Shown piece after piece: positions 1 through 12,766 of a stretch of 64,000 nucleotides of DNA. A program made the translations under genes and the position numbers. Every line of letters starts with the position of its first letter. The stretch's first letter is position 1. Where the stretch lies: assembly GCA_013368315.1 (NCBI GenBank), contig JAACJM010000125.1, positions 124,001-188,000 of the forward strand, in the 5' to 3' direction. The DNA is from Tetrapyrgos nigripes. Its lineage: Eukaryota > Basidiomycota > Agaricomycetes > Agaricales > Campanellaceae. The notes beneath the pieces are model-generated. The model ran no database searches and had not been told where the DNA came from. It saw only the letters and a list, made by a program, of their open reading frames with translations.

Positions 1-707
1 CCCTCTGTTTGATATGATAAACTTGAGGCTCATCTACTCTTGGCGTCGTTCAAGATTTTTCTGGCTCAACCACGTCCTCACCCTCACCCAATTTGACCCT
101 CATTTTCAGAATCCAAATCACGTCGACAGTACGGCTGTAATTCGCTGCCATGCATTTTTTAAATTTTGTTTTACAGCCTCTTCGTCTAGATCTGATTTCT
201 TCTCTTGCAACCGCCTAGACCTTGGAGTATCATGATGAGGGTTCTTTGTCTCGCCCCAAGCTTTGATAAAGCCATAAGTATACCTGGAGTGGCTAGGCTC
301 GGCTGTGATTTCGACATGCAGCAGGGTCCAAATCAGTGGTCTGTGGAGCCTTTTGAATGATACAATGGACTTAGCTCTTCCTTTTGGTGATCTCGTTCTT
401 GGAATGCGCTATGGCCGAACGTCGGCAAGCTAGCCCTCGTAAAACTGTGGATACTTTGTGTGCGAAGCAAGCGCTCTTTGGCATTCCTCAATGTCTTCTC
501 CTGCTCTTCAAAGTCGTACTTTCAACGTCCTTGCTCGGTGGAAGTGTCTTTGGCATTTGTCCTGGCCATTTAGGCGAGGTTTATGGAGAGGCTGTACTAT
601 TTCCCGTTGTGAAGGGATTACATCGAGAACTTTCGGAGGTGGGGCTGGTGGGGCTCACGGCACAGGAACGCTTTCAGGGCTTCTGTGACCTTGTATGAGG
701 CCCACGG

Positions 708-715
708 TATATAAG
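708..715 (+). promoter_or_regulatory. TATA-like box TATATAAG
   Basis: TATATAAG is followed by CT-rich, leader-like sequence, as in many fungal core promoters. It lies about 4.2 kb upstream of the regulator's start codon, so it would serve that gene only if the leader is long and spliced. No transcription evidence is available. Confidence 0.25.
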
Positions 716-3700
716 AGCTTGGGGGTGTGTAAGAATCGTTTCCCGCCGACCTCCCTCCACTTTCTGTCACTGTTCCTCCCTTCCCAGTGCATTCTCTGAC
801 CCGCTCCTCTCTCTGAGTGGCACCAGTTGAAGAACAGCTTCGTTGTTTCTCGAGGAACTATAAAATATCGAGGCTTGAAAGATTGCTGAGTGTCTATTAC
901 AGCGTTAGTCGTTTCATTTCACGTCTCTTTCTCTATTGTCTTTGTCGTCTTCTTAATCCACTCATCAGCCCTCATTCCTCCAATTACTAATCGAACTCAA
1001 CCATCAACTAATTCCGAATTCCATGTCAAGACGATTTCTCAAAAAAAAAAAAAAAAAAGATGAAGGACTCTGTTTACGTCTTCCCGCTCTCCTCAATCAA
1101 GGTCTACTTTCCTACCCTCAGACTCTGCCCTTCCCTAGCCGTCGAATTGGATTCTTGAGCTCACAGTGCCCACCCACAAAAGCTTATAAATTACCTTACC
1201 CTCCGCTCTGTTAGCTCTGCCTGGAATACTATTGCCGACTCTTTCATTTGACTGTTCATCTGAGCGAAAATTTCTGGGAATCGCTACCACCCCTAACTCA
1301 GACTGGCTGGTCTCCACTCCTTCCCCCGGTCTACAATCAACTCATAGCACAGCTTTTAGTGGGTGTACTATCATTATGTATCAATCTTGTTGGTGTCCGT
1401 TCGATTTTTGGATTTCAATTTCTTGCAGAAGCTTCCTGCGGTACCGGGATCAAAAGGCTTTACATTCGATTTCTTCCTGGTTTCTGGCAGTTCTGCGCAA
1501 GAAAATTTTCTAGTCAAAAGTCGACGTTGACTGATCATTTATTTTTCGTTCTTCACCCTCGTTGCCTTGGAGATGACTTCAACAACAACAAGCGAATTGG
1601 AAATATGTATGTGACTATGTAATGTCCTTTTTGCAAACCCTTGGGGCTCTCGGCTAAGCAGCGCGATGTCTCGCGATGTACACTGGCGTGCCACGTTCAC
1701 TTACTCATACATTCTGTCTGTCGAGACTCGTACTCATTCCATTCTCTTTTCTTTATATAGAGTCTTTTGTAACTTGTTCGCCGCTCAGTTCATTGACAGC
1801 CAAGTACTATGTATTCATTCACAGATATCGGTGTCCTCGGACGGTGATGTCTTTTGAATTCGCCTTGGAGTTGGTGAGTAGATACTTCTCTCTGTGCATA
1901 TGTAGAGTACTTACATCAAGGCGGACTTTACCATCTGAACGATCATATAGCGCGCGGTTATTATATTCAGTTACTTAATTTTGGAACGGACGTCGACTTG
2001 ATGCGCAGAGTCGCAGACTGCGCAGGCGTCTAAACATACATATGGGGATTAGTACGGGATGATCATCGACGGTAAGTTTCGGTATTCCATATCTCTACGG
2101 TCTTTATTTCTCATTTCTTTCTTTTCTCTTCAGGTATCTGCTTGGCCGATAGTACTGTACCTAAGTACCATCCAACGAGGGGTCTCAGGGTGCGTCTCTC
2201 GCTTCCATTTTTTTCTGATCATCTGTCATATTCGAATTCTCTCGCGAATGCCATTGGTCTTTTGTTCTTCGCTTCTAATTTCAATGTTTTCCTTTCCGAT
2301 TGGCTACAAAAGTATCTTCTCAACCCTGTCACGACTCACGGCTGTTCGGGTGATACACTTGAGATATTCTTTTCAAATGCCTTTCTCTCTTCTTCCTTCA
2401 CATGCAACTTATGTACATCGTGAAAATGATTCGACTTTTGGACGACCAAATTCTTTGACAATGGTTATTGATTGTAATTTCTCGCACTCGGTGCCCGCGC
2501 AGCTGCTCAATATCAATGCTCATGCATTCACAGGGTCGGTGTCGGTATCGGTGAATCCCCCAGATGCCAATGGAGGGAAAGACGCTGTCACGCTACTTAC
2601 CGGAGATATCGATACGGTTAACGGTTATGTATGTGTACACGCAAAGACACATACATACGTGGAGTCATCAAACTTAAAGGTCATCAAAGGTCATCACCCT
2701 CCCTGCACGGTGCACCCTCCCATCAAATAGAGCTGAACAGAGTCAAGACCTCGGGCGCATTTGCGGTTTGCTATTGACAATCGTCAGATTCGCGATGATA
2801 GAGGATCACGATTCACAGATGCATAATTAAATCAAAATTCCGTTTATTCCGGTCGCCATTAGGTGTGTAGGTATGGCTGATACAAGTGATTCTAGTACTG
2901 GTACTGATAGATCTTAGGTTATATTATAGGCTGTGGATTAGAGCCTTTAGGATCTACGGAGATAGGTGAGATTTACAGTTAGTTTTTGGTTTCGATCTTC
3001 ACTTTGGGACTACGGCTAAGGTTCCAAGTTTCAGACCGAAAGATGATAAGGATCTACCTACATACTACTAACACGTGCGGCGTTTCGTGGGCGGTGGCGG
3101 TTAGAGATGAAAGGACTCGAGTGTGCAACGGAGACGGAATAATTGTTCTTTCTCCCGACGGAAACGACGGAAAGAGGTAAAACTTCAAGTTGCAAATCAT
3201 CCTAACTGATACAATTACAACTCGACTTAACTTTCCCAGCGCTTCTCAATTTCAAGTCATCTGCTTCGTCTATCCTTGTGCTCAAACTTGTTTTAGTGCA
3301 ACTCGCTGGGGTCTCCTGGACACTTTTCGGATCAACTCGACTCCAAATCTCCAACCCGTTGAGAAGAAACAGCTTTGGCTTTCAAGTACCGAGTTAGCAT
3401 CATACCTTGCCTTGACGACCGGTTGGATTAATCTGGGTACTTCCTTGGACTTGCTTTGGTCGACCACTCCGTCTTTTGTTCGGAGTCTGCGAATAGTTAG
3501 CACACTCAGAACTTGGAAGCTTCGACTGGAACTATGGTCTACTTAAGCAGTAGTTTATCTCAGCTCGGAAGCTTTCTCTTTGTCGGAATCTTTGCAGTCT
3601 CTTGTTTTACCTTTTCGTTTTCCCTTTTCTCGATTTTCTTATACGGGAGAAGATCTTCTCTTGTTGTCAACTCACTCCACTACTTCTTTCTCCTCCTCTC

Positions 3701-3838
3701 TTCCTCCATACACTTTGCGCCTGATAGTAAATCCCGCTCTGCGACTCTGCGCACCTGTATCCCTCAAACTCCCGGTACCGACCGTTCTAGTCCTCCCCGC
3801 CTCGTCTGAGCGTCTCGCCCGGGCTTCCGGACCAGCAC

Positions 3839-3846
3839 TGACGTCA
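3839..3846. promoter_or_regulatory. CRE/ATF palindrome TGACGTCA
   Basis: This is a perfect TGACGTCA, the classic binding site for CREB/ATF-type bZIP factors. A second exact copy lies about 500 bp downstream at 4337-4344, and a near match (TGACATCA) at 4281. All sit within 1.1 kb of the regulator's start codon. Function is inferred from the motif only. Confidence 0.35.
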
Positions 3847-4197
3847 CCTTTCCTTTCTTTGTTTTGATCAATGATGGCAAAGCGGGTGATTTGATCTCCG
3901 AAACGATCTCGTTAATGAGGTAAATTGAATATGTCGGTTAAGCAAGGGTGAAGGGTGATTGCCCAAGATGGAAAGGAGAGGTGGAGTGGGAAAAGATGGG
4001 CTTTTTTTGTGGTGACGATTTGAGTCTATTTTTTGTTTCGTACGAGAGTGTATATTGGCATGATACATGTAGTTGTGGGCTTGGAGGAGAGGGAAGAGAG
4101 GAGACCGGGCGTCGTAGAGAGAGATAAAATAGACGGACTAAAGAGAATTGTCTCCTAAATATTACTCCGAGGACTGTTGTCCTGACCCGCGCTTGGG

Positions 4198-4203
4198 TAT
4201 AAA
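4198..4203 (+). promoter_or_regulatory. TATA-like box nearest the regulator gene
   Basis: TATAAA in the context GGGTATAAATTTAG, about 720 bp before the start codon at 4919. It is the closest good TATA match upstream of that gene. Whether it is used is unknown. Confidence 0.25.
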
Positions 4204-4336
4204 TTTAGAGGAATAAACTTTTTGTGACAGACTGACGCTTAAGAAGGAAAGTCTACAGCCTTTTGCACCGAAAGCAGTAAATGTGACATCACAAATCATG
4301 AGCCAAAAAGCGGCAATTATGATTTCGCCCTAAAGC

Positions 4337-4344
4337 TGACGTCA
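4337..4344. promoter_or_regulatory. Second CRE/ATF palindrome TGACGTCA
   Basis: Second perfect TGACGTCA in the region, about 575 bp before the start codon at 4919. Two exact copies of an 8-bp palindrome in one upstream region is more than expected by chance for such a short stretch. Confidence 0.35.
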
Positions 4345-4918
4345 CAGTGTTTGAGGCATTGCTTGAGGCTACTAAATATTAATAAACAGCCCCACCCATA
4401 GTTAGTTTGTTTCCACCCCCACGACGACCGGTGCATAAACGAAAAGCACTACTCCATCCAGCGTCTACTCCACTTTGCTTGCTTGAACCGTCGGTAACAG
4501 CCATCTACACTAGACTTTGTAGGAGGACTCGAGAAACACCGACAACAGTTGAAAGGAAACTTTGAAGATTTCCTTGACGAATACGACGTCATTATTGGGT
4601 ACTGGAGCGTAGAAAGTGCGTAGGCTGTTGCTTCTGCATATCCTTCACCCATCCCGCTCCTTTTATCGCTTTTTTCCGGCTCTCTCCCCCGTTCCATCGT
4701 GCTGACATTGGTCGATTCCAGATCCCAAATTTTTCTCCAATCTCATAATCATCTTTGCTCTACGTACCGAACCATATCCGTTTTCTCCTTAACCGCCATC
4801 AACCTCACGAGCCCGTCTCCGAGCATCCGCTTCACCGAGATACGACACGAACACGTAGTGCCCTTACCCCTGATTATACGCGCTTTTTTGAGCAAAGAGA
4901 AGAAACGAATTATAGAAA

Positions 4919-7900
4919 ATGGGAGGAGATCATAAATGCCCGGTCTGCCAAGCGACCTTTACGAGGCCTCAGCATGTCGCCAGACATATGCGTTCCCGTG
5001 AGTTATCACTCCTTTTGCTTCTTTTTCCCGTTCGATTTCGGTTCGTTCTGCGTCTGAGCATCGACTTGGGCCCCTTGCTTTACGTTGAAGAGAAGTTTTG
5101 CTTGTTGGAAGAGCGATTTGGGACTTGGGTTTGGATGGAATGGACGGATGGGAGCGGAGGCGGGATTGGGTGGTTGGGAGGTAATCTGGAGCGAAAAGGC
5201 TGGGTATATGCGCGTATATATGCGCTTGGTTGGAGACTTGGAGCTTGGAGTAGAGTGGTTTGATATATTCGTGGCGCCTGTGGGGCGTTCCACTTTACAG
5301 GTCTTGGATGGAGCAAGATGAGACAAAGGATCGAAAGGCTAGTCGACTCTGAGCAGCGTCAGTTGGTAGCCACGAAGGATGTGGAGTCTTGACCGACAAC
5401 GCAACTGATCATGTGTTGCGTTGTACGCTGCTTTATTCTCACTCACATATCTTCTCTTTTCTCGGGCTTCTCTCGCCGTTTGATGCTGCTGCTGACGTAC
5501 CTTCTCTAGATACTGGCGATAGACCTTACAAATGCCAGCATTGCGGGGACCAATTTGCAAGGAGGTGAGTCGTTCATTCTCTTTCTCCATTTTTTCCAGT
5601 GCTTACGCTTCCATCGACCACCAGTGACTTGCTCTCACGACATGTTAACAAATGCCACGCCAACGAGAAACCAATGTCGAGTACAGGAAACTCACGGCGG
5701 AAAGGGTCAGCGTCCGCAGCAAGGGCGACAACAAGTAAACAGGCTTGTGATCAGTGTGTGCAGAGTAGTCTTCCTTGTGACGGTTGCAATCCATGCGGTA
5801 CGTCGTTGTTTTGTTCCATAGCAGTACATCTATCTTACATCTCTTCTTCCTTTAGCCAAATGCGTACAACGCAAATGCCGCTGCACATTCGTCAAATTTC
5901 ATCGCCAAACAGCACCCATTGGCCCAGGCCATAATCCACGAGCTTCCAACCCCAACGGGATTCCCTCTTCGTTAGGCTCCATCGGCTCTTTGGGTGGACT
6001 AGGAGGACTCAACGCGATGGCTCTCAACGGACTAGGCGTCAACGGTATCAACAGCGTACCTTCCATGAACCCAGGACTCGTAGGTTCGATGGGCATGGGT
6101 GGTCTTGGCGGCGTTGGCGGCATCAGCGCTGGACTCAACGGACCTTCATTAACGTCCATCGGCTCTCTAGGCGGCGTTGGCTCTTTCTCACTTTTACCTC
6201 CCGGAACGACAGCCTCAGGTCTACCAGGTAACAGGATCGCACCACTCTATCAACAAAACGCTTCAGCAGCAGCAGCAGCCGCAGCCGCTGAAGCCGGTGG
6301 TGCAGCTACAGGAAGTGGCGAAGATTTCCTCGTTGCCGCCGCTGGAGCCAACGGAGACAGCTTTACCCAAAGCCAATTCTCGTTCCCTTCCGTCTACGGT
6401 ACATCCTCATCCGTCGACAACGGTATCGGTACAGTTGGCCACTTGGGCGGAGTCAGTGGATTAGACGAGTATGCGAACAAGTTTAGAGCGCAACAAGCCG
6501 AATTGATGAGAAGAGGGTCGATTGGACATGGGTATTCGAGTCATCATTCTCAGGGACCTCAAAGGCCTCATTCTAGTCATGCCTCGCCGACGAATTGGTC
6601 TATGGGTAGTGTGAATGGATGGTCGACTGAGCCGGAGAGTTATCATCGCGGACATAGGCCGACGTTTATGGATGATGGGAGGATGCATGGGCATCCTGTG
6701 TATGAACATGGACATAGAGAGAGGAGGCTATCAGGCGAGTTTAGTGACGCTAGTATTTCGGAGAGTGCACAGTCGGGTTCAGTGCCCAGTAGTGCGGCGA
6801 GCTCGAGTGTTCATTTGCCTTTGGTGGTGAGTATTCTTTTTAGTTTTCTTTTCTTCTTGTTCTCTCGTACTTTTCTTTGCCCTTTTCATCCCGCGTCACT
6901 TCTTCATCGCCATTGGTTGCTATTCGGAAGTGTATATGACGTTAGGCATTTTGGGGTGTTCCACGTCACTAAACAGACAGCATACTCGTTTCGTCATCTT
7001 GACATGCCTGTGCCTCATTTCTTTCCGTTCTTGGCATCGTCATATGTCATTACAATTGTCAAGTTTGGCAGACTATCTTTTCCATTTTTGGCTTCCTCTT
7101 CCAGTTTTTTTTTGGTCATCGTCATGAGTTCTAGTCACTAACGCCTCCATTCGCAGGACGATGGCTCGTCATACTCGCTCAGTAGCCGACATTCCGGTTC
7201 TCCTCCGAACAACGACCCTTCTGCTGGCTCAAGACCAGGCACCTCTCACGGCGAAGGCGGATTCCATAATGCCTTTGGTCTCATGTCGTTGGAAGATCCC
7301 GCTGTCCTCGCCGGCCTCCAGAATGACGGTGCACCTTTCTTCAGCATGATGGACCAGCTCGGCCCCGAGGGTATGCAAAACTTCGGAGCCATGATAGATC
7401 CCGGCGATCCCAACGCCACTCCGATGCCCGACAAACTCCAACAACTTCATGCGCAGGCACAGGCACACGTCGCTCAAGCTCAGCAACAGCAGCAGCAGCA
7501 CAATCATCAGAGCCCTCCAAATGGAGGTTTTGCTCATCCTTCGTCATCATATTCTGCCAGACCGAGTACTGGGCATGGGTACCCATCCATGTCGTCTTAT
7601 GGTGGTACGCACGGTGCTGGACCTATCATGACACCAGGATCCAGGGAGCAAGAGATGAAGGACTTGAAGGACTTTTGGAAGGCGTATATGCGTACGCCGC
7701 TGTCTGGACCTGGAGGAGGCATATTGACTTCAACGTCTCCAGAAAGGGAAAAGGATCGTGCTCGGGATGGTAAGTCGTATGTTCTGATGTCACCGAGTGT
7801 CGGTACTAAAGAGCCTTAATGTTTCGTTTCAGGTGACATCCCCATGCTTTCTCCCGGTCTTCACGGCCCACCGAACGGGTACAGACGGCAACGAGTATCG

Positions 7901-8926
7901 AGTTTGCCTAGCGTCAAGACTCCGACTCCTTTGGATGAGGCTAACGCGCATAGTTATTATGGAAGTTTCGGCGTCACACCTGGCGGGCAGAATCAGAACC
8001 AGAACCAGAACCAAAGCCAGAACCAGAGTGGCTCACGTTCGCATCCCAACACCTCCCAGGTTCTACCTCCGGCCGCCGCTGCAGGTACTCTCCATGCGAA
8101 CGAAGACCTACGTTCCTACGAAGCAGCCGTTCTTGCCAGGAAAGCTCCAACCAACCTCAACCTGGTACCGAGAGTCAAAAGGAAGGCGACTATGGACGGG
8201 TCTCCACAGTCTAATCCTCATGATTCCAGTCTCTCTCCTCCTCCTTATCCCGTGAACGCTTCGTCCATGACCGGCGTCATCAACTCGCAATCACCACCTA
8301 CATCATCTTCCCGAGAGTCTTCGTCGTCGTTGGACGACCCTGGGTCTGACGGCGTCTCGCGTCGACCATCTTTCAAGAGATTGGCGTCACAAACGTTGGA
8401 GAGTAGGCATGTTAAGAGGGCTCTATTGCATAGGGACAAGAACATTGCTGGAGAGTTCGACTTTGAGGAATCGTCGTCTTCCAACTTGCATTCCAACCCT
8501 GTTTCTGCTGCCATGTCCAGGACAACTTCGGCACACCATTCAGATGTCGAGTCCACTGAAGAAGCTCTTGCAGATGATGAGGACGACTCTGCTGAGCCTG
8601 CCAAACGTCGTCTTCTCAACTCTCATGCCATCTCAATACCCACCTCTGCACCTACTTCGTCTCCACCCTCTACGAATGCTTCACCCATCGTTGGCTCAGC
8701 CCAGTCCAATTTCTTAGCTAGCCTCGGTGGATCACCCACTATGTTATATGGAAGTGTACCAGCTAAGACTGGGCAAACGTTGATGCAGCAAGCGTTACTC
8801 TCTGGGTCTGCGTCGGGTTCTCCTATCATGGGTATTTCGGAATTGGCCGAGAAGAGGAGGAGGATGAGTGTGCCCACTTCAAAGTCACCGACCAACATGA
8901 GTTTTATCGAGGCTGGGCAGCTCTGA
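4919..8926 (+). CDS. Transcription factor with two C2H2 fingers and a Zn2Cys6 cluster
   Basis: Predicted 994-aa nuclear DNA-binding regulator. Exons rebuilt by frame are 4919-4997, 5510-5564, 5625-5797, 5856-6826, 7157-7769 and 7833-8926, all with GT-AG introns and compatible phases. Finger 1 uses C7, C10, H23 and H27 (H27 is created across intron 1). A TGDRPYKC linker leads to finger 2 with C35, C38, H51 and H56. Then comes a fungal binuclear zinc cluster, C86-x2-C89-x6-C96-x5-C102-x2-C105-x6-C112. The rest looks disordered: Gly/Leu/Asn-rich repeats after residue 125, a poly-Ala run, a Gln-rich tract, Asn-Gln repeats and Ser/Pro-rich stretches. C2H2 plus Zn2Cys6 in one protein is known from the ascomycete melanin regulators Cmr1/Pig1; orthology to them is not claimed. 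The start is the first ATG just before finger 1. Target genes are unknown; the neighbouring enzyme pair is a possible target. Confidence 0.9.
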
Positions 8927-9842
8927 GACGTTGGAAGTTGAGAGTTGGGAAGGTTGATCCTTCCAAAAGTATCTTGCCGTTCTGCCCTTTGGTGAGTGCC
9001 GTCGTCGTTGTGCATCCCTTCAACTTTTCTGACCTGGAACTCTATATCTAGCTATAATGTCCGAGTACCTTTCTTGAGGCCCTTGCAGCCCCCAGTGTAT
9101 ACTACCTCCCTTAACAAAGGCTTCTTCACATGTATCCTCGCAGCTTCCTTCTCCCTTCCTTCCTTACTCATCGACTGCACCGCCATCCCATACAATAGTA
9201 GTCGAATTAGACATTTCTTGAAGTTTTTCAACCTTGTCTCTCAGGGTAACCAGTTCGATACAGATACAGATACCACGATACGATACCGATAATAGCTACC
9301 TAGTTTTTTTCTCTTTTTCTTCTTCTTGTCCCTTGTCCCTTGTTTCAGTTTCTCTTTCCTTTCTTTTCTCTCTCTCCCCGCTTTCGTCTCACTCTTGCCG
9401 GTCTATCCCGTTTATCATTGCCCTCTGGCCTCCACTTTTCTTGTTGATCCCTGTTACTACTAAAAGCGCCGTAAATTGTATTTTTAACAACGAACGATAT
9501 TATCTAGTATTTGAACTGTTTTTTTGTGAACTTCGAGCTTCGAGGCCAGCATCACAGACAATCTTTAATTATGGACTATGTACTTAGACCATTAGATTAT
9601 ATAGTGAGTACCATGACTTATGCATCGGATATGTAAACTGACTGGGATATATTTAGGAGCCGTCTTGTACGGATGGATGTAAGTACATCCAAATTTACTT
9701 CGACCTCATGACACTACGCCGTCAGCTTCGGTCATGATCATTCAAGTCCGGAGTGTAGTACATTGCGCTCTTCATTCCAACATCCTTCTGATCAGAACCC
9801 ACCGGTTACTATTATCTGTGCCTTCTGTCATTCAAGACTGTC
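8927..9842. other. 3' flank with a GATAC microsatellite
   Basis: No gene seen. The stretch is pyrimidine-rich and probably holds the regulator's 3' untranslated region. A short GATAC/GATACA microsatellite lies at 9259-9289. Confidence 0.5.
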
Positions 9843-9849
9843 TATAAAT
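9843..9849 (+). promoter_or_regulatory. TATA box of the first adenylate-forming gene
   Basis: TATAAAT, 56 bp upstream of the ATG at 9899. Spacing and context suit a fungal core promoter. Confidence 0.5.
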
Positions 9850-9898
9850 TTGGTGATATGAACCCTCCTCATGTTGAGCCATATCACTCACCGCAGCT

Positions 9899-11825
9899 AT
9901 GGAGTTTTCCGCAAAGACACCACTGATAAACCTTTATGACGCTGCGCATCGATATTCCGAGCACATAGCTTTCAAGATTCCGTTGCTACACCCAGAAACA
10001 CGAGATGTGCTACGATATGACACTGTGACTTATTCACAATTCCTCAAAGATGTCCAGAGTTTTGCGATGTATTGGAGTGATGTGCTCTCGAAGAATGGAG
10101 TAACTGCACGCGAAGTGGTCACACTTTTGTAAGTCCTGCTTTTCATAAACGTGTGGGTGGCATTTCGTCTAATCTCATCTGAATCTAGCCTGAAAGGATA
10201 TACCTACATGGATGTTCTACACATCTACGGGCTATCAAGAGCCGGGTACATCCCCCAGCCACTGACACTGGTGCCTACCGCCACTTTCATCACTCAGCTC
10301 TTACAAGAGTCCGGTTCAAAAGCAGTGATTTACGAGCCATTTTACGCTGTTACCTCAGCAGAACTAGACATTCGTAAATTCGAGACACTGAGTTCTGTTC
10401 CCAGCCTCTCTGTCTCGGATATAGTGCTACCGGAAGCACTCGATGTCCAAGCTGAGGATATCGCCATTTTTTTTCACACTAGTGGATCCACTTCGGGAAA
10501 ACCAAAGATTGTGCCCGGCACTGATAGATGGTTAGATGGCTTGACGAGGAAGAGTACCCACACGATTTCAAAACCGATAGCTCATAGTCCTTTGGTCTTT
10601 TCATGGCTGTAAGTGGTTCATCACTAGTCACTGAAGGACGGTGCAAATTATCTCTTCACAGAGGCAGTGTCTGCCATATGGGTCAATTCGCATGTATGTT
10701 GTCGACTCCGGCTCTTAATTCGTGCGTCTGAATATTATTAACGTTGAGCAGCACTCGTACGAGTCATCGGGACTGGATCTGCCATTGTACAACCGATAGA
10801 TTCGTCAAACTCTCCCTCGGATCTGATAAAATTGATTCCAACAGCAGCCATCACGAATATTTCGCTTTTCCCGGTGGCACTCATGCAGCTTTTGCGACGA
10901 GCTCGAGTAGATGAAGAACTGAAGAAGATACTGGTAAGCCTGCATGGAGTTTCGTACTCTGGAGGAAGTCTTCCTCGGGAAGATGAGCAATGGGCGTCTG
11001 CAAATGGAATTAATCTGATTGTAAGTAGCTAATCGCTGGCAGTGATAATTTATTAACTAGTATTTTAGAACATCTACGCTACCACTGAGTGCGCTGGTTT
11101 GCTCATGGCTTCGGAAGGAAGTCGTTTCTCTTCACACAACGCTCTTCGCCTGATAGACTGTCCCGGAGTGGAGTATTCATTCAGCTTGCTGGAATCTGGG
11201 GCTGAAAAGGCTGAGAATGGTCATGAAGATATCAAGGAGCTCGTTATTCTTCCGGAATCAATCGATTTTCCCCACCCATCTCTACGGAGCGCTGATGGAG
11301 TCTTCCATACTGGTGATCTATTCAGGGAAGTCCTCCCGAGTTACTATATCAATTGTGGGCGGGATGATGATTGGATCAAAATGGCGAATGCTGCGAGATG
11401 TGATACTCGGTAATGTCTCATCTTGTTCTCCTCTTTTGACAACCTATTAAACAAATCTGCATTGCAGCACAATTGAGGAAGAAGTACGTCAGTCATGCAA
11501 TGACTTGATCTCAGACTGCGTCGTGGTTGGAAGGTATAGACCTAACCCAGCGCTTTTCGTCGAATCTACCACCAGTGAGATGACAGACGCTTCCGAGAAG
11601 CCACAGGCAACTTTGGTCCTACGCAAATCAATCTTCGACAGAATCTCTCCTTTGCAACAACATCGATACCATACTGAACGAATTCCTGGCCCGGAGATGA
11701 TAATAGTGGTACCTAGAGGATCATTGCCGAGGACGGAGGTCAAGGGCAACATACGACGAGCCATCGTTGAGGAGTTGTACAAAGCAGATCTAGATAGAAT
11801 TTACAATGATGACCAATGTAAGTAG
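9899..11825 (+). CDS. Stand-alone adenylate-forming (ANL superfamily) enzyme, copy A
   Basis: Predicted 549-aa AMP-binding enzyme that should activate a carboxylic acid with ATP. Exons are 9899-10128, 10189-10608, 10662-10693, 10752-11020, 11069-11409 and 11468-11825. Motifs in order: phosphate-binding loop HTSGSTSGKPK (about residues 173-183), TTECAG (322-327), TGDLF, then GRDDDWIKMANAARCDT around the hinge, and a C-terminal LPRTEVKGNIRR with the likely catalytic Lys523. The protein ends just after the last motif, so there is no carrier-protein, reductase or thioesterase domain. It resembles the acetyl-CoA-synthetase-like proteins common in Agaricomycetes and the A-domains of NRPS-like reductases; the substrate cannot be read from sequence. 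A paralogue with the same five intron positions lies downstream. The last codons pass through a GTAAGT, but the paralogue ends at the same point, so I kept the stop at 11823. Confidence 0.88.
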
Positions 11826-12766
11826 AAGGCAGTTTTTGGCAAGGAAGCTGACCCACATTCGATGATTTTCGGCACATCGTTTGGCAGACAAGGCCGCTTC
11901 CGTACTAATATGCAGTTGGTTGTATAGGTATAGTAAAATAGGACATTCTATAGCTAGTAGCTATCTGCGGTTGAGGCCATTAGTCACTTCTTACTTCACT
12001 ACAGCCTTTTCTATCGGAAATTTCAAAGTTTCATGGCCCATTTAGCCTAATGAGACTGAGGCGTATATGTTCAACGGCGATTAACAGGAAGCGTATTTTG
12101 GGGATGGAAGAAAACGAACTGGATAGGGCCTGGACCGGACTTATCCATGTGGCTGTGTTTCCAGACGAGGCGCCCAAACTTTTCGTCTCCAACTTCTATG
12201 GTGCATATTCGACATGTACAAGTCCGTTCTCTTACAACAACATCCAATATTGGTATGGAGGGTTTATATACCACTTGTCTTTATCGCTGACGAAGTCCAT
12301 GCTAAATTATCTTCTCTGAACCCTGTTCTCGAAGCGTAAGTCTGCTGAACTGAACGAAGAAACTGCATTTCCGATTAGCTTCAGCGGCGAGACCATGACC
12401 TTAGGATCTTGGTGATATTTCTATATAGTACACCCATGATCCTCGAAAATAAACGTTCTAGCGCTGTTTCGAGTTCAAGCTACTCATATGCAAATGCTCG
12501 AAGTGATTTCAGTCAGCATACCCGACTCAGAGATTTCGACTCCATCGGCCACGGCACAAAATTCGACGCTGCTGACCGATGTCACAATCAGCCGTTTTAT
12601 TGACTACTCAGCAAGGCTGGCTCGGTGAATCGGTCATTGCCCGAGTTTCCCAGATTTGACAACTATTCATACAGCTACCAAGCAAATGGGAAGGGAAGGT
12701 TCTACAGTCTGAGAGATGATAAAAGGGATCACATCTCGAAGGGTATTAACATTATCACCTACAGCC
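11826..12766. other. Spacer between the two adenylate-forming genes
   Basis: About 940 bp with no supported gene. Short open frames have no recognisable domain. It must hold the terminator of copy A and the promoter of copy B. Confidence 0.5.

Larger units (their letters stand above)
1..4918. other. Long gene-free region upstream of the C2H2/Zn2Cys6 regulator
   Basis: No coding exon can be supported here on either strand. The stretch is pyrimidine-rich in many places, has many short unrelated open frames, an 18-A run near 1041-1058 and several GTRAGT...YAG pairs (for example around 1875-1910 and 2071-2140) that would suit introns in an untranslated leader. It probably holds the promoter and perhaps a long spliced 5' leader of the regulator gene that follows. 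A separate, poorly conserved gene cannot be excluded. Confidence 0.5.

Noticed and set aside
1023..1214. Frame starting MSRRFLKKKKKK
   Set aside because: The Lys run is only an 18-A tract, and the frame has no other support.
3190..3546. 118-codon frame in the upstream region
   Set aside because: No motif or conserved splice sites; likely chance.
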